Assembly: GCA_033584155.1 (NCBI GenBank)
Contig: CP138355.1
Coordinates: 3,357,826 to 3,421,825, forward strand
From: Candidatus Electrothrix scaldis
GTDB lineage: Bacteria; Desulfobacterota; Desulfobulbia; Desulfobulbales; Desulfobulbaceae
Reading direction: 5' to 3'
Length of the DNA stretch: 64,000 bases
Shown: piece by piece, positions 1 through 9,045 of the stretch
Numbering within the stretch: position 1 is the stretch's first letter
Layout of the letters: every line of letters starts with the position of its first letter
Translations under genes and position numbers: made by a program
Notes under the pieces: generated by a model
Seen by the model: the letters and a program-made list of their open reading frames with translations, nothing else
Database searches by the model: none
What the model was told of the DNA's origin: nothing

Positions 1-320
1 GCCTCGTTTCCAGGAAGGGAGTACACCTCGACAACAAACATTCCGTTTTCCTTTTCAGGAAGAATACGGATACGGACGTTGCCGTGGAGCTTATTCTCTC
101 CCAGCTGTTCATCTGCCTTCCTCAGGATTTCAGCACCTAAGGAAAAGGCCTCTGCCGGGGTCTTTCCATAATCCCGGACGCAGATCTTGGAAGCCCCAGG
201 GCCACCAACGGTAGTTTGGTCAACTTTCAGATTTTCCTGCGCTGCCAGCGGCGTTGCGCTGAGAAAAAGAGCCGTAAGGACAACCAGACTTCTGTGCAAA
301 TGTTTCTTTGTGATTTTCAT
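1..320 (-). CDS. Secreted protein of unknown function, N-terminal part (runs off left edge)
   Basis: Reading leftward from an ATG at 320, 106 codons stay open to the window edge, so the C-terminus is missing. The start is preceded by a strong Shine-Dalgarno (AGGAGGAGAATT just before the ATG). The product begins with a basic stretch and a hydrophobic core (about residues 10-22) ending in SATPLAA, a good Sec signal peptide. The exported part mixes charged and hydrophobic residues, with a GGPGASKICVRDYGKT segment; I do not recognise a family. The leader upstream carries a candidate c-di-GMP riboswitch, which would put this exported protein under second-messenger control. The function is unknown. 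Confidence 0.75.
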   Translation of the reverse strand, partial: MKITKKHLHRSLVVLTALFLSATPLAAQENLKVDQTTVGGPGASKICVRDYGKTPAEAFSLGAEILRKADEQLGENKLHGNVRIRILPEKENGMFVVEVYSLPGNE

Positions 321-333
321 AATTCTCCTCCTG

Positions 334-455
334 GTATTAAGGGAATAAAAAGCAGACAACCCGGCTGTCTCTCCACATTGAGACCCGTGGCTTTCCGGCA
401 CCGACTCACGACGGCTGTGGCTTTTACAACTTTCCAGGAACATGTGCTACGTTGT
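334..455 (-). promoter_or_regulatory. Candidate GEMM-I (c-di-GMP / cGAMP) riboswitch in the leader of the secreted-protein gene
   Basis: On the minus strand, directly upstream of the ATG at 320, the leader contains GGAAAGCCACGGGTCTC, a short loop, then GAGACAGCCGGGTTGTC. This matches the 3' half of GEMM-I riboswitches as I remember it (AAAGCCACGGGTCT ... AGACAGCCGGGTTGCC). The closing strand GTTGTC can pair with GACAAC about 95 nt upstream, giving a P1-like helix. The P2 hairpin between them is less canonical. The call rests on motif recognition and hand pairing, not a covariance model. Confidence 0.55.
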
Positions 456-737
456 CCCTGACCAGAAAGTCTGCAGCCCGCTTTGCAAAACAATCGAGCA
501 CATCTACCACGAAGCAGGATCCGTGCCAGATTACAGGCGATAAAACTTCTCAAGAAAGAAATAAAGATAAACCGCAGGGAGAGAGAAAAAAATACCCACC
601 TATCCACATTATTGTAAACTTAAAAACATGACAACTTGTACAATAATCTGTACCAACACTGACAGATAATGTCAGTTTATAGGGAAGTTAAAACAAAAAT
701 TTGCTCAATAGCAGGGCAAAAAAAGGAGAATTTTTTT

Positions 738-1121
738 TTGAAGAGCTTACTATTTTTTTTACGAAGGCACTGGTTGAGCTGCTCAATAGGCACTCTCGCA
801 TCTATAACCTTTCTCTCGCTTTGGCCAATAGATACTTTACCGTCAGCACCAGGTAGCGATAAACTGCACCATCTCCTCGCTTATGCAACACTTGCCTTTC
901 CCGTAGCCCTGCGCAGACCAAAACGATGGTTAGGTATTATTGCATTGTTTATCGTGTACAGCGGACTTATTGAGCTGATACAACCTATTGTCCACCGTTA
1001 TGCGGAGTGGCTGGATTTGGCAGCAAACACCACGGGTTTACTCTGTGGCGTTTGTCTAACCGAAATAGTACTATGGTGGGAAAAAAGATACATGGGGACA
1101 GAACTGCCCCCAAGCATATAG
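738..1121 (+). CDS. VanZ-like family membrane protein
   Basis: A small integral membrane protein with the VanZ-like signature: a first membrane helix, then SDKLHHLLAY, a second helix, and a GLIELIQ..... EWLDLAANTTG block before a final helix. In the family these conserved charged residues sit in or next to the membrane; biochemical function is mostly unknown outside teicoplanin-resistance VanZ. I favour the TTG start at 738 because AAAAGGAGAA lies 7-8 nt upstream; the in-frame ATG at 669 has no ribosome-binding site and would add 23 hydrophilic residues. It stands alone, convergent with the flotillin gene. Confidence 0.75.
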   Translation: MKSLLFFLRRHWLSCSIGTLASITFLSLWPIDTLPSAPGSDKLHHLLAYATLAFPVALRRPKRWLGIIALFIVYSGLIELIQPIVHRYAEWLDLAANTTGLLCGVCLTEIVLWWEKRYMGTELPPSI

Positions 1122-1135
1122 GAATGGGGAAGAAG

Positions 1136-2854
1136 TTACTCTTCAGGCTCTATCTTGTGCTGACGATCACCCTTGTTTAGATCTTGCAATCCGTTAATGT
1201 CACTCCCCTTAAGCCCTATTTCAGCAAGCAAAGAATCAAGCAACGGGGCCTGTCCACGGTAACGGAGGGCTGAGTTCACCACCTGGTCTGCCAGGCTGCC
1301 TGATCCACCCTCCCCTGCGGAAGTGCTACTACCGCCCTGACCAGCATGCAGGCCATCCACCTGGATAATCTTAATCCCGTCGATTTGCTCCATTGGCTTA
1401 ACACTCTCCCGAATGATTTCGGGCAGCTGCTCAATCAAAGCCTGTTTAATCTGCATCTGAATCTGTTCTGCTGACAGGAGATTACGGGCCTCGTTCAGGG
1501 CTCGCTCACCAGCAGCATCAACGGCGTAGCGTTTCTCAGCAGCTTCAGCCTTGAGTATCGCAGCTTCCGCCTCACCCTTGGCCTTAATCTGTTCTTTTTC
1601 CGCCTCAGCCGCCGCAATGGTGCGCACAGCCTCCGCCTTATCTTTCGCAGCATTCTTCTGGGCCTCAGCAGCAACCTCAATGGCGATAGCATCTCGCTCA
1701 GCCTGTTTCTTAGCCTCAACCAGCTCCACGGCTTTCACACGTTCTGCCCGTTCGGTTTCCCGGACCGTAACAACATGCTCTTCCTCCCGAACTGCCGCTG
1801 AACGGGCCTTATCCGCCTCAGCCTGGGCCACAGACTGGGCCTTGGACTTTTCAGCAATGGCAATGGCCTTATCCTGCTCGGCAATCTCAAGAGACTTTCT
1901 CTTTTCAATCTCCTTTTCCTGCAACAGGCGTTCCTTTTCAATAGTCTGCTGCTCGGTTTCTCGCTCTGCACTGATCCTGGAAATATCAATCTGTTTTTTC
2001 GCTTCAATAGCAGCCTGCTGGGCTTCCTTTTGCTTGGAAGCCTTTTCCTGGGCAATCTCTGTAGTCTGGCCAGCACGACGAATCTCAACCTCCCGCTCCT
2101 GCTGCATTCGGGCATATTCTGACTCTCTGGCGATTTCCAGGCTCTGCTTTTCCGCCTCCAGATTTTTATTCTCAATAGCTATCTTGGTATCCAGCTCAAT
2201 CTCGTTACGGGTCTTACGCCGCGCTTCAATCTCCTGGGTCAAGCGGGTGAGCCCCTCTGCGTCAAAGGCATTATCCGGGTTAAAATGATCCTTACTGGTC
2301 TGATCCAGGCCAGTCAAAGAAACAGACTCCAATTCCAGCCCGTTTTTCAGCAGATCCTCACTTACTGATTGCTGAACCTTATTAACAAAGTCGACCCGCA
2401 TCTCATGAAGTTCTTTCATGGACATCTCAGCAGCCACTGCCCGCAGAGCATCAACAAATTTACCTTCAACCAGCTCTTTGAGCTGCTGAGGTTCCATAGT
2501 CTTATACCCTAAGGTCTGGGCAGCATTGGCAATGGACTCCTTTAATGCCTTTACCCGGACATAAAATTCCACAGCCACATCCACCCGCATCCTATCCTTG
2601 GTGATTAGGGCCTCGTTATCTCGCCGCTGCACTTCCAAGCGCAGGGTGTTCATATTCACCGGAATGACGTCCTGAAAAATAGGTAGGACCAAGGCCCCAC
2701 CATTCAAGATCACCCGTTCTCCGCCAAAACCGGTACGAACAAAGGCTATTTCTTTGGTGGACTTTTTATAGAGCTTGGCAAGGATGAGGGCCAGACCGAG
2801 CACGCAGAACAGCACGATTACAGCCACGACCAAAAAGTCGAAAATTGTCTCCAT
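1136..2854 (-). CDS. yqiK: Flotillin-like SPFH protein (YqiK family)
   Basis: 572 residues, close to the usual YqiK length. One N-terminal membrane helix (about 5-28) is followed by an SPFH/band-7 domain (about 30-200) and a very long Ala/Glu/Lys-rich coiled coil (about 210-470) typical of flotillins; the tail is Gly/Ser-rich. Flotillins form oligomeric scaffolds in membrane microdomains. The start at 2854 has an excellent ribosome-binding site (CAGGAGGAAAAT). It lies 18 bp after a protease-like gene on the same strand, so the two are probably co-transcribed and may act together at the membrane. A YqiJ-like NfeD partner, common beside yqiK elsewhere, is not seen here. Confidence 0.88.
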   Translation of the reverse strand: METIFDFLVVAVIVLFCVLGLALILAKLYKKSTKEIAFVRTGFGGERVILNGGALVLPIFQDVIPVNMNTLRLEVQRRDNEALITKDRMRVDVAVEFYVRVKALKESIANAAQTLGYKTMEPQQLKELVEGKFVDALRAVAAEMSMKELHEMRVDFVNKVQQSVSEDLLKNGLELESVSLTGLDQTSKDHFNPDNAFDAEGLTRLTQEIEARRKTRNEIELDTKIAIENKNLEAEKQSLEIARESEYARMQQEREVEIRRAGQTTEIAQEKASKQKEAQQAAIEAKKQIDISRISAERETEQQTIEKERLLQEKEIEKRKSLEIAEQDKAIAIAEKSKAQSVAQAEADKARSAAVREEEHVVTVRETERAERVKAVELVEAKKQAERDAIAIEVAAEAQKNAAKDKAEAVRTIAAAEAEKEQIKAKGEAEAAILKAEAAEKRYAVDAAGERALNEARNLLSAEQIQMQIKQALIEQLPEIIRESVKPMEQIDGIKIIQVDGLHAGQGGSSTSAGEGGSGSLADQVVNSALRYRGQAPLLDSLLAEIGLKGSDINGLQDLNKGDRQHKIEPEE

Positions 2855-2872
2855 TATTTTCCTCCTGTTTTT

Positions 2873-3940
2873 TTATTCAGTACCTTCTGTGCTCTCCTGA
2901 AGGACAGCGGCAAATTCCTCAAGCACCTTTTCAATGGGAACAGCAAAACCTGCACCTTCTTCCTGTCCCACCGCACTTATTACAACGCCACGGACAAACC
3001 CGGCTGCATCCAGCACAGGTGCTCCGCTCTTCTCTTGCGGAATAACGGCATTCAACTGAAGATACATCTGATTCTGCACACCAATCCGTCGATACCCTGC
3101 AAAAGAATGTATCGTTATTTTTTCCGTAGGAGAACTGCTGGGAAGAACAAGCAATTCTCCTAATTTTAAAACAGCAGAAAAAGCAGTAGATAGTGGAGGA
3201 CTTGCCAGGATAGTATCCTTTTGGAGCGAAACAAGACGGAGCAGGGCAAGGTCATAGCGAGAACTCATGTGTACTAAGATAGCGGTATGTTCGGAACCAT
3301 CAGCCAGCATAATATGCATCTCCGGCTGTTCCTGCGCTTGTTTCTGCTGCACCAAACGCTGTTCATCCTGTTCCTGACGGAACCTGAAATCAGCAAGATA
3401 TTTTTTTCGTTCGCTGATCAAAAGTTTCAGCTTGTCTCGCTCATCCCCTTTCCTCATTTTTTTCAAGCGGGCTTGATAACTGGTAAGCTTTTCCCCCTCA
3501 AGAGCTAAGAGCTTCGTGTTTTTCGCAATTTTTCTCTGCAAGGCTGGTAATAGATCCCGATCAGGTTCAATGTAGCGCTTGCAGGTGAGTATAAAATTTC
3601 CCTGCAAAAAAAACCCTGTGCCCTTGCCCCACAGCGTCCTGACGGAAACGAGGGACGGACGAATAGCTTCCGCAAGAGCTAAAGCAGTTCTTGCACCTTT
3701 TTCTCCTGTAGCAGGAGGGAATTGCACATTTATTTCTGGAGGTTTCCCCTCATCAACTGTCTGAGCTGATGCATAAGGCCCCAAGCCCTCCTTTTTCATA
3801 TAAGAGGAACCCACAACCCCCAAAAAAAGGAGAAGACCGAGCAATTGAATATACTGACCAATATTAGACCAAGGCAACTCCTTGGGCAAAGGATCTGTCG
3901 CAGCCTGTCTGACTGTCTTTTCCTGTTTTTTACTTTTCAA
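2873..3940 (-). CDS. Membrane-anchored trypsin-like (S1C-type) protein with coiled-coil insert, probably inactive
   Basis: 355 residues starting at TTG (3940): a basic N-terminus, one membrane helix (about 28-48), then a chymotrypsin-like fold. The first beta-barrel shows GKGTGFFLQGNFILT, but the position where HtrA/trypsin proteins carry the catalytic His (normally T-N-H-V) reads TCKRYI, with no His. The Asp region is YDLALLRL and the serine region is EKSGAPVLD instead of GNSGGPL. A charged coiled coil of about 80 residues (about 125-205) is inserted between the His and Asp regions. It is followed 18 bp later by the flotillin gene. I infer a non-catalytic or strongly altered protease acting as a scaffold partner. 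Confidence 0.68.
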   Translation of the reverse strand: MKSKKQEKTVRQAATDPLPKELPWSNIGQYIQLLGLLLFLGVVGSSYMKKEGLGPYASAQTVDEGKPPEINVQFPPATGEKGARTALALAEAIRPSLVSVRTLWGKGTGFFLQGNFILTCKRYIEPDRDLLPALQRKIAKNTKLLALEGEKLTSYQARLKKMRKGDERDKLKLLISERKKYLADFRFRQEQDEQRLVQQKQAQEQPEMHIMLADGSEHTAILVHMSSRYDLALLRLVSLQKDTILASPPLSTAFSAVLKLGELLVLPSSSPTEKITIHSFAGYRRIGVQNQMYLQLNAVIPQEKSGAPVLDAAGFVRGVVISAVGQEEGAGFAVPIEKVLEEFAAVLQESTEGTE

Positions 3941-3957
3941 TTATCCAGCAATTCTAC

Positions 3958-4134
3958 TTACTCTTCACTCTCATCACCCTCTGTTTTCCTATGCGGAAAC
4001 AAAAAGGTGCCTAAAAGATCATCTGCCTTGTTGGCAAAAATCCTGGGAAGGTGCATGGTCATATAATCTTCCCGTTTTTTCATTATCTCTCGAAACAACT
4101 CAATATTTTTCGAGTAATTGTCTGCGTCGTGCAT
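3958..4134 (-). CDS. Small 58-residue protein of unknown function
   Basis: A short ORF from ATG 4134 to TAA 3958 with a good ribosome-binding site (GAAAGGAAATAAA before the ATG). The product is hydrophilic, starts MHDADNYSKNIELF and ends in an acidic TEGDESEE tail. It overlaps the 3' end of the GAF-protein gene by 35 bp and lies 17 bp before the protease-like gene, in the same direction, so it could be a small link in one operon. I recognise no family. Confidence 0.5.
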   Translation of the reverse strand: MHDADNYSKNIELFREIMKKREDYMTMHLPRIFANKADDLLGTFLFPHRKTEGDESEE

Positions 4135-5263
4135 TTTTATTTCCTTTCATAATAAGCATATGATTTACCGTGACAGAAGAAGCAAGGGCATCACTGAGGA
4201 TATCAGCAAGAAAACGGATCGCATCAATATGTTCCTCACGAAAGGCCTTTTTCTCGCGAGAAACAAGATACACCATACCAATCATACTTTTCTTTTTTCC
4301 ATCCCAAGCCTTGAGAGGAGTAATTGCCAACGACCCAACCTCTTTGATAATTGCTTCATCTTCAGCCTCTGGAAAGAGCTTTTCTTTCATGGCCTCTTTC
4401 ATGTTTCTATACACCAGCACACTACAGGTATCCCGCGCTTCAATCAGATAACGTGGGATACCTTCATTGGCCGGGAGAGACTCCTTGAGCCACGAATTCC
4501 CCTGCAAACCATCTGTGCGCGCAAGGAGATGGTACATGACATTCCCCTGCTCTTCCTGATGCGGAAGGGCTATGCGCAAGGCCAAATCGACATTTTTTGT
4601 TTTGGTAATGATACGCACGTACTCTCTTGCCAGATCAAGGGCCTCTCTCAAATGCCGAAGGCTATCTTCGGGTGAGGCTTTTTCTTTGCCAGCAAATTTT
4701 TTCAAAAGCAGCGAATGCTCGTTACGAAGCCGGTGAGCAAGTTGATGAAGTATGTGCTGGGCGTCAAGAAATCGAATCGTTTGCTGACGAAGAACGATAA
4801 GATTGGAACCAAAAAATAGAAAGGTTAAGGTGAGGATAATGGCACTTTGGATTACAGCGTCCAGTCTTGGTAAAAATGCTGTGTGGAGGATGAGAAAAAA
4901 ACATATAGATGCGACAAGCAGGTACAGCATCCAGCGTCGATGAATGAAATACGCAAATTGATTGTATTGCCAAGCCGCTTTTCCTTCACGATAAGCCTCT
5001 ACACATTGTCGCTCAGAGCAACCCAAGATGGTCAATAAAGGGACATCATGCAATTCCCTAAAAATAAAGATCGTAGGCAGCAAAGGCATAGCATAAAAAT
5101 AGATCCAATAGCCCTGAAGAAAAACTTTTAGTGCATCCCCCTGGAGAGAGGAGGAGGCCTCCACGCCAATCCAAAGACAGGCTGCCTGGGCAAAGTAAAG
5201 AAGAATGAATTTAATAATTTTTTCCATCACAAATGAAAGGGCAAAAGAAAGGAGTAAGGACAT
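4100..5263 (-). CDS. Polytopic membrane protein with C-terminal GAF-like domain
   Basis: About 387 residues from the ATG at 5263; a TTG at 5305 and an ATG at 5227 are alternatives and none has a clear ribosome-binding site. The N-terminal third holds several membrane helices (roughly ending near residue 170), then a helical linker (LAHRLRNEHSLLLKKF ...) and a GAF-like alpha/beta domain with GSLAITPLKAWDGKKKSMIGMVYLVSR, the usual arrangement of signalling sensors. No kinase, GGDEF or other output domain follows, so it may signal through a partner. It is the first gene of the group leading to the protease-like and flotillin genes. Confidence 0.6.
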   Translation of the reverse strand: MSLLLSFALSFVMEKIIKFILLYFAQAACLWIGVEASSSLQGDALKVFLQGYWIYFYAMPLLPTIFIFRELHDVPLLTILGCSERQCVEAYREGKAAWQYNQFAYFIHRRWMLYLLVASICFFLILHTAFLPRLDAVIQSAIILTLTFLFFGSNLIVLRQQTIRFLDAQHILHQLAHRLRNEHSLLLKKFAGKEKASPEDSLRHLREALDLAREYVRIITKTKNVDLALRIALPHQEEQGNVMYHLLARTDGLQGNSWLKESLPANEGIPRYLIEARDTCSVLVYRNMKEAMKEKLFPEAEDEAIIKEVGSLAITPLKAWDGKKKSMIGMVYLVSREKKAFREEHIDAIRFLADILSDALASSVTVNHMLIMKGNKNARRRQLLEKY

Positions 5264-5612
5264 CTCAAGCTTTTCATTTTGAACACGAGCGCTCGAAAAA
5301 GTCAATACTAACCAGCTGTGTTAGATGCATATTTCACGAGGCAATGGCGCTACTCTATCCATGCACCCCACTCCCCCTTCTCATGCAAGAGAATTTGTAT
5401 TTTTTCAGATCGTCGAATTAAATTAATTATACATATTCATCATTATTCATGTACAATAATTATCATTGGCTATATATCTGCACGAAAAATAATACCACAA
5501 TGTGGTTGTTACAAATAAGGATACTCTTACAGAACTTCTTGTATACTCTTTCCTCTCAGCCACCTTGGCACAATTAATGCATTATAAAAATAAGCTATGG
5601 AGGAGCTTAGTT
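5264..5612. other. Intergenic region, AT-rich, between divergent genes
   Basis: About 350 bp with no coding region I can support. It must hold the promoters of the divergent GAF-protein gene (left) and small membrane protein gene (right). An AT-rich segment around 5440-5470 includes AATAATTATCATT, which loosely resembles half a Fur site; I do not claim it. Confidence 0.5.
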
Positions 5613-5786
5613 ATGTTGAACCTAAAAAGGAAAAGTATAAAGCCAAGAGGAGAAAGTGCAACGTCATTTCATTGCAACATGGAGGTGTTTGCTTTAGTTA
5701 TGAGCGCAATGAGCTTATTACTTTTTTTTACAGCTCTTTTATTTTTTTTAACAGGAGATGAAAATATTTATCTTTTTGATATATAG
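5613..5786 (+). CDS. Small single-pass membrane protein
   Basis: 57 residues. The ATG at 5613 follows GGAGGAGCTTAGTT, which favours this start over the longer in-frame extension from 5502. A basic N-terminus (LNLKRKSIKPRGE) precedes one strongly hydrophobic helix (about 25-48) and a short acidic tail. No recognised family. Its end lies about 130 bp upstream of the next small gene on the same strand. Confidence 0.45.
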   Translation: MLNLKRKSIKPRGESATSFHCNMEVFALVMSAMSLLLFFTALLFFLTGDENIYLFDI

Positions 5787-5913
5787 TATAATTCATAAAA
5801 TACTCTCCGCGAACAGAGCGTTTTATGTTGACATAGTCTATAGCAGTTCTTGTAATACTAGCTATTACAAGGGGTTGCCGATTTGTTTTTTTATGCAGCT
5901 AAAGGAGGATGCT

Positions 5914-6261
5914 ATGGAATATTTGAGACAACTGCCTGTATCAGGCTCTTGTGACCTTGTTGATTTTGACTATAACGACATCGTGCATGGTTTTGTTAAC
6001 GATGTCCTCTTTCTTGTTGTTTCAGGAGAAAAGCCATGCAAAGATATGGAGATAAAACTCGTTCCATTTGTCCTTGATCGACACGCAGATTACTGGAGAA
6101 TACAGGTTGTAGGGTGCCATGCGGGGACGACCAACGCGGCCCCCTCTCCTTATTTTGTTTCTATACCCCTGGACGGTATCATCGGTAAAAAAGGAATTGA
6201 ACTGATTGGTGCTGGCCGTTCCGTAAAAATCTTAAAGAAGGATCTGAGCAGTATAAACTGA
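5914..6261 (+). CDS. Conserved-looking cytoplasmic protein of unknown function
   Basis: 115 residues from the ATG at 5914, chosen because AAAGGAGG lies 6 nt upstream; the in-frame extension to 5758 has no such site. The product is soluble, with alternating strands (DVLFLVVSGEKPCKDMEIKL, YWRIQVVGCHAG, YFVSIPLDGIIG) suggesting a beta-rich fold. I do not recognise the family. A rho-independent terminator follows at 6308. Confidence 0.6.
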   Translation: MEYLRQLPVSGSCDLVDFDYNDIVHGFVNDVLFLVVSGEKPCKDMEIKLVPFVLDRHADYWRIQVVGCHAGTTNAAPSPYFVSIPLDGIIGKKGIELIGAGRSVKILKKDLSSIN

Positions 6262-6307
6262 CTCAAGGGCTTTCTGTAACCAAACACATCAACACATCTT
6301 TTACCAT

Positions 6308-6343
6308 CGGGTCCGTACGCTGTACGTGACCCGGTTTTATTTT
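6308..6343 (+). terminator. Rho-independent terminator
   Basis: The stem CGGGTC-CGTAC and its complement GTACG-(T)-GACCCG surround a 3-4 nt loop and are followed by GTTTTATTTT. It lies about 50 bp after the stop at 6261, between convergent genes. Confidence 0.75.
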
Positions 6344-6411
6344 GCGCTGCAAATCTCCGCCCCTTGATGAGCACACCTCACCAAAAGGCATCATCAAAAA
6401 ATAAGGAAAGA

Positions 6412-9042
6412 CTATGGTAGAAGGAATTGCTGCTCCCCTCGGAAATCCAAGCAGCTCAGTTCCTCCCCATCTGTTTCACAGCTAATAGCCCCCTCCGCTC
6501 TGGTTATGAGTACCGGAAGTCCTCGTTCTGTCCAGGCAGTCAGATTTCCTGGAGAAGGGTAGTGCTTCTTCCCATACTTACCCGCAGAGACGACAATCAA
6601 GGATGGATCGACAGCATCAAGGAAGGTTGCACTGCTTGATGTGCTACTCCCATGATGGGGAGCAAGCAACACATCCGCTACCAGAAGCGGCCCTTGTCTG
6701 ATCAGCTCCCTTTCCTTCTGCTTACCGATGTCGGCAGGAAAAAGAAAAGATCTTTGCCCGTGCTGATATCGTAGCACAAGCGAGGCATCATTGACAGATT
6801 CCCAGCTCTGCCGTTTTCCCTGCCCTCCCCCTCCTACGACCCTTAATACTGCGTTATGATCCTCCTGGAGTTTTTCCCCAGAACGAGGAACAACAACAGC
6901 GATGCCCAGGCGCTTAGCCTGATCGATAATTTCCTGATAGTTACCCTCAATGCGGCTATCTCCGTTGATAAAAAGCTGCCTGGGTCGAAAATGAGCCAGG
7001 ATAAAATCCATGCCATTAAAATGGTCACGATGAGGATGAGTAATCACAGCCTGATCCAGACGCCAAATCCGCTGTTGCCATAGATAGGGGGCAATAACCC
7101 GCTCACCGATATTGATTTTGCTCATCCTGTTTCCTCCCCCGTCAATGAGGACGCGAGCCCCGTTTGGCAGCTGAAGCAGGTTGGAACTCCCCTGCCCGAC
7201 ATCAAGGTAGGTCACCTTACTCCCCTCATAGTTTTCCGAGACAAAAAACCCCCAGGTAAAATGCAGGACAAGCGCCCCAACCCCGAAAAAAACCGCGCTA
7301 CGCAGGGTCCTACGATATACTGTCACCCGCAAACTCAAACACCAAAGCAGTATCAGCACTCCGTAGACCAAGATTTCTCCTGCGGTCGGCGTGATGGTCC
7401 AGAGCGAAGCCCAAGGCAGGTCAGCCCCCAGAGCTGTGCAATAATGACCAGCCTCAATCCCCAGACCACCTATCTTCAGCAGGACAATTGCCATCTCAGG
7501 ATCTATGAACAGACAAGGAATAGCTGCCAATCCCCAAGGTAAAGCCCAAAAACACAACAAGGGTTCAACCATGAGATTCATGATAGGCCCTATCAGAGAA
7601 AAGCGATGAAAATGAAACAGTGCAAAAGGCAGGGTGCCAAGGCTTGCAACCAGGGAAACCAGCAAGGCAGGGAGAAGAAATCCCTGCCATAGCCGTGCTA
7701 GCCAGCTCCGCTGTTCTGTTCCTGTCTTTCTTTTAACAGGCTCCTCGAAAAACGCGGGGAGAATTCTAGGAAGAAAGAGAAGTAAGGCGGCAACAGCACT
7801 GAAAGAGAGCTGAAACGAGGCGGTAAACAGCGTTAAAGGATTACGAAGAAGAACAACCAAAACTGCCGCAGCCAATATATTAAGCAAAGAACGCTTCCTG
7901 CGGAGAATAAGGGCCGCAAAAAGCACCAAGGTCATGATCAACGCCCGTAGCACTGGAGTATTCATGCCTGCTATAAAGCTATATCCCAACAGAATTGGCA
8001 AGGTGCCCAATGCAGCGAGAGTGGGGACGTGGGTATGAAGCAAAACTCGCTCAGAGCGTTTCAGGAGCCAGCCAAGGATTGTTCCGACCATCAAAGCCAG
8101 CAGGCTCATATGCAGACCGGATATGGCGAGCAGATGCATGGTCCCTGTAGCTTTGAACTGCTCCTGAATCTCCTTTGAGACTCCTGTCCTGCTCCCGACC
8201 AAAAGGGCCTGGTAGATACCAGCAATGGGCCCTGGAAGATTCTCGCGGAGAAAATGACTCACCTGCTGTCGCACCTGTTCAGGCAAAAAGGTGAGCACAT
8301 GGAACATACTTATTGCTGCGCCTGCAAGGCCTTTCGATTCCTGTTCAGGCAGAACATGAACACTCTGAGCCCAACCGGTAAGAAAAATATCTTTGGCCGC
8401 TAAGAATTGCTGATAATCAAAGGCACCTGGGGTCTGAAAAGCTGTGACGGGTCCGACTCTCGCTGCAATAATCAGGGCCATACCTGGTTGCAGGGCGTCA
8501 TTCTTGCCCTGCATGCTCAGACGTACGCGCCCATGAACCGACTGCCAGCTCGTCTCGCTCTCATGCAGCTGAACCTCTTCAACCTCTATCTCAAATCGGG
8601 AAATATAAACTTCCTCTCCCTCCTGTTGCTCGGCCCGCACTTCCGGCATCGAGTCCAAGGTTCCCCGCAAGGTGACCTGTTGCTGTTCTTTGAGTAAGCG
8701 CGCAAGATGCCCTTTTGCCAGAGACCGTTCGAGTTGATGCTGCAAGACAAGAGCGCCGAGTAAGAAAAAGAAGGGGAGAAGGAGGAGCAGAGAAAACCAA
8801 TCCTCCCTTTGTCCCTTCATCCAACAAGCAAATGAGATCAGAGCAAAAAGAAGCGCAAGCCCCAAGAGCAGGGAATTGGGCAAATGAAAAGAGGAGGAAT
8901 GAGCACTCAGGATACCGAGAAGGAAAGAGAGGCCAGCGAAGAAAAAAATATGACGATCAGCCCAGCGCAGGCCGTTTAAAAAGATGGATTGGAGATAGGG
9001 AGACTGAGTGGAAGCAGCTCCTGAACCCACTGGTCTTGCCAT
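6412..9042 (-). CDS. comEC: DNA internalisation competence protein ComEC/Rec2
   Basis: 876 residues, full length for ComEC. The N-terminal membrane region and DUF4131-like soluble domain are followed by the polytopic competence domain (FKATGTMHLLAISGLHMSLL; the ISGLH motif is a ComEC hallmark). The C-terminal metallo-beta-lactamase-like domain (from about residue 620) has YLDVGQGSS, VLIDGGG and THPHRDHFNG. In the family this protein is the inner-membrane channel that takes up single-stranded DNA, the MBL domain probably acting as a nuclease. The start lies 3 bp after the stop of waaA, so the two are translationally close. Confidence 0.95.
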   Translation of the reverse strand: MARPVGSGAASTQSPYLQSIFLNGLRWADRHIFFFAGLSFLLGILSAHSSSFHLPNSLLLGLALLFALISFACWMKGQREDWFSLLLLLPFFFLLGALVLQHQLERSLAKGHLARLLKEQQQVTLRGTLDSMPEVRAEQQEGEEVYISRFEIEVEEVQLHESETSWQSVHGRVRLSMQGKNDALQPGMALIIAARVGPVTAFQTPGAFDYQQFLAAKDIFLTGWAQSVHVLPEQESKGLAGAAISMFHVLTFLPEQVRQQVSHFLRENLPGPIAGIYQALLVGSRTGVSKEIQEQFKATGTMHLLAISGLHMSLLALMVGTILGWLLKRSERVLLHTHVPTLAALGTLPILLGYSFIAGMNTPVLRALIMTLVLFAALILRRKRSLLNILAAAVLVVLLRNPLTLFTASFQLSFSAVAALLLFLPRILPAFFEEPVKRKTGTEQRSWLARLWQGFLLPALLVSLVASLGTLPFALFHFHRFSLIGPIMNLMVEPLLCFWALPWGLAAIPCLFIDPEMAIVLLKIGGLGIEAGHYCTALGADLPWASLWTITPTAGEILVYGVLILLWCLSLRVTVYRRTLRSAVFFGVGALVLHFTWGFFVSENYEGSKVTYLDVGQGSSNLLQLPNGARVLIDGGGNRMSKINIGERVIAPYLWQQRIWRLDQAVITHPHRDHFNGMDFILAHFRPRQLFINGDSRIEGNYQEIIDQAKRLGIAVVVPRSGEKLQEDHNAVLRVVGGGGQGKRQSWESVNDASLVLRYQHGQRSFLFPADIGKQKERELIRQGPLLVADVLLAPHHGSSTSSSATFLDAVDPSLIVVSAGKYGKKHYPSPGNLTAWTERGLPVLITRAEGAISCETDGEELSCLDFRGEQQFLLP

Positions 9043-9045
9043 GAC

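Noticed and set aside
317-607. 96-codon open frame on the minus strand over the riboswitch leader
   Set aside because: It covers the structured leader and a region with no ribosome-binding site; its translation has no family resemblance.
1551-2288. 245-codon Ser/Ala-rich frame opposite the flotillin gene
   Set aside because: It mirrors the Glu/Ala/Lys coiled-coil coding region; antisense frames of such genes are open by composition.
5440-5470. AT-rich Fur-box-like sequence
   Set aside because: Only one partial match to the hexamer pattern in a generally AT-rich intergenic region, with no iron-related gene beside it.
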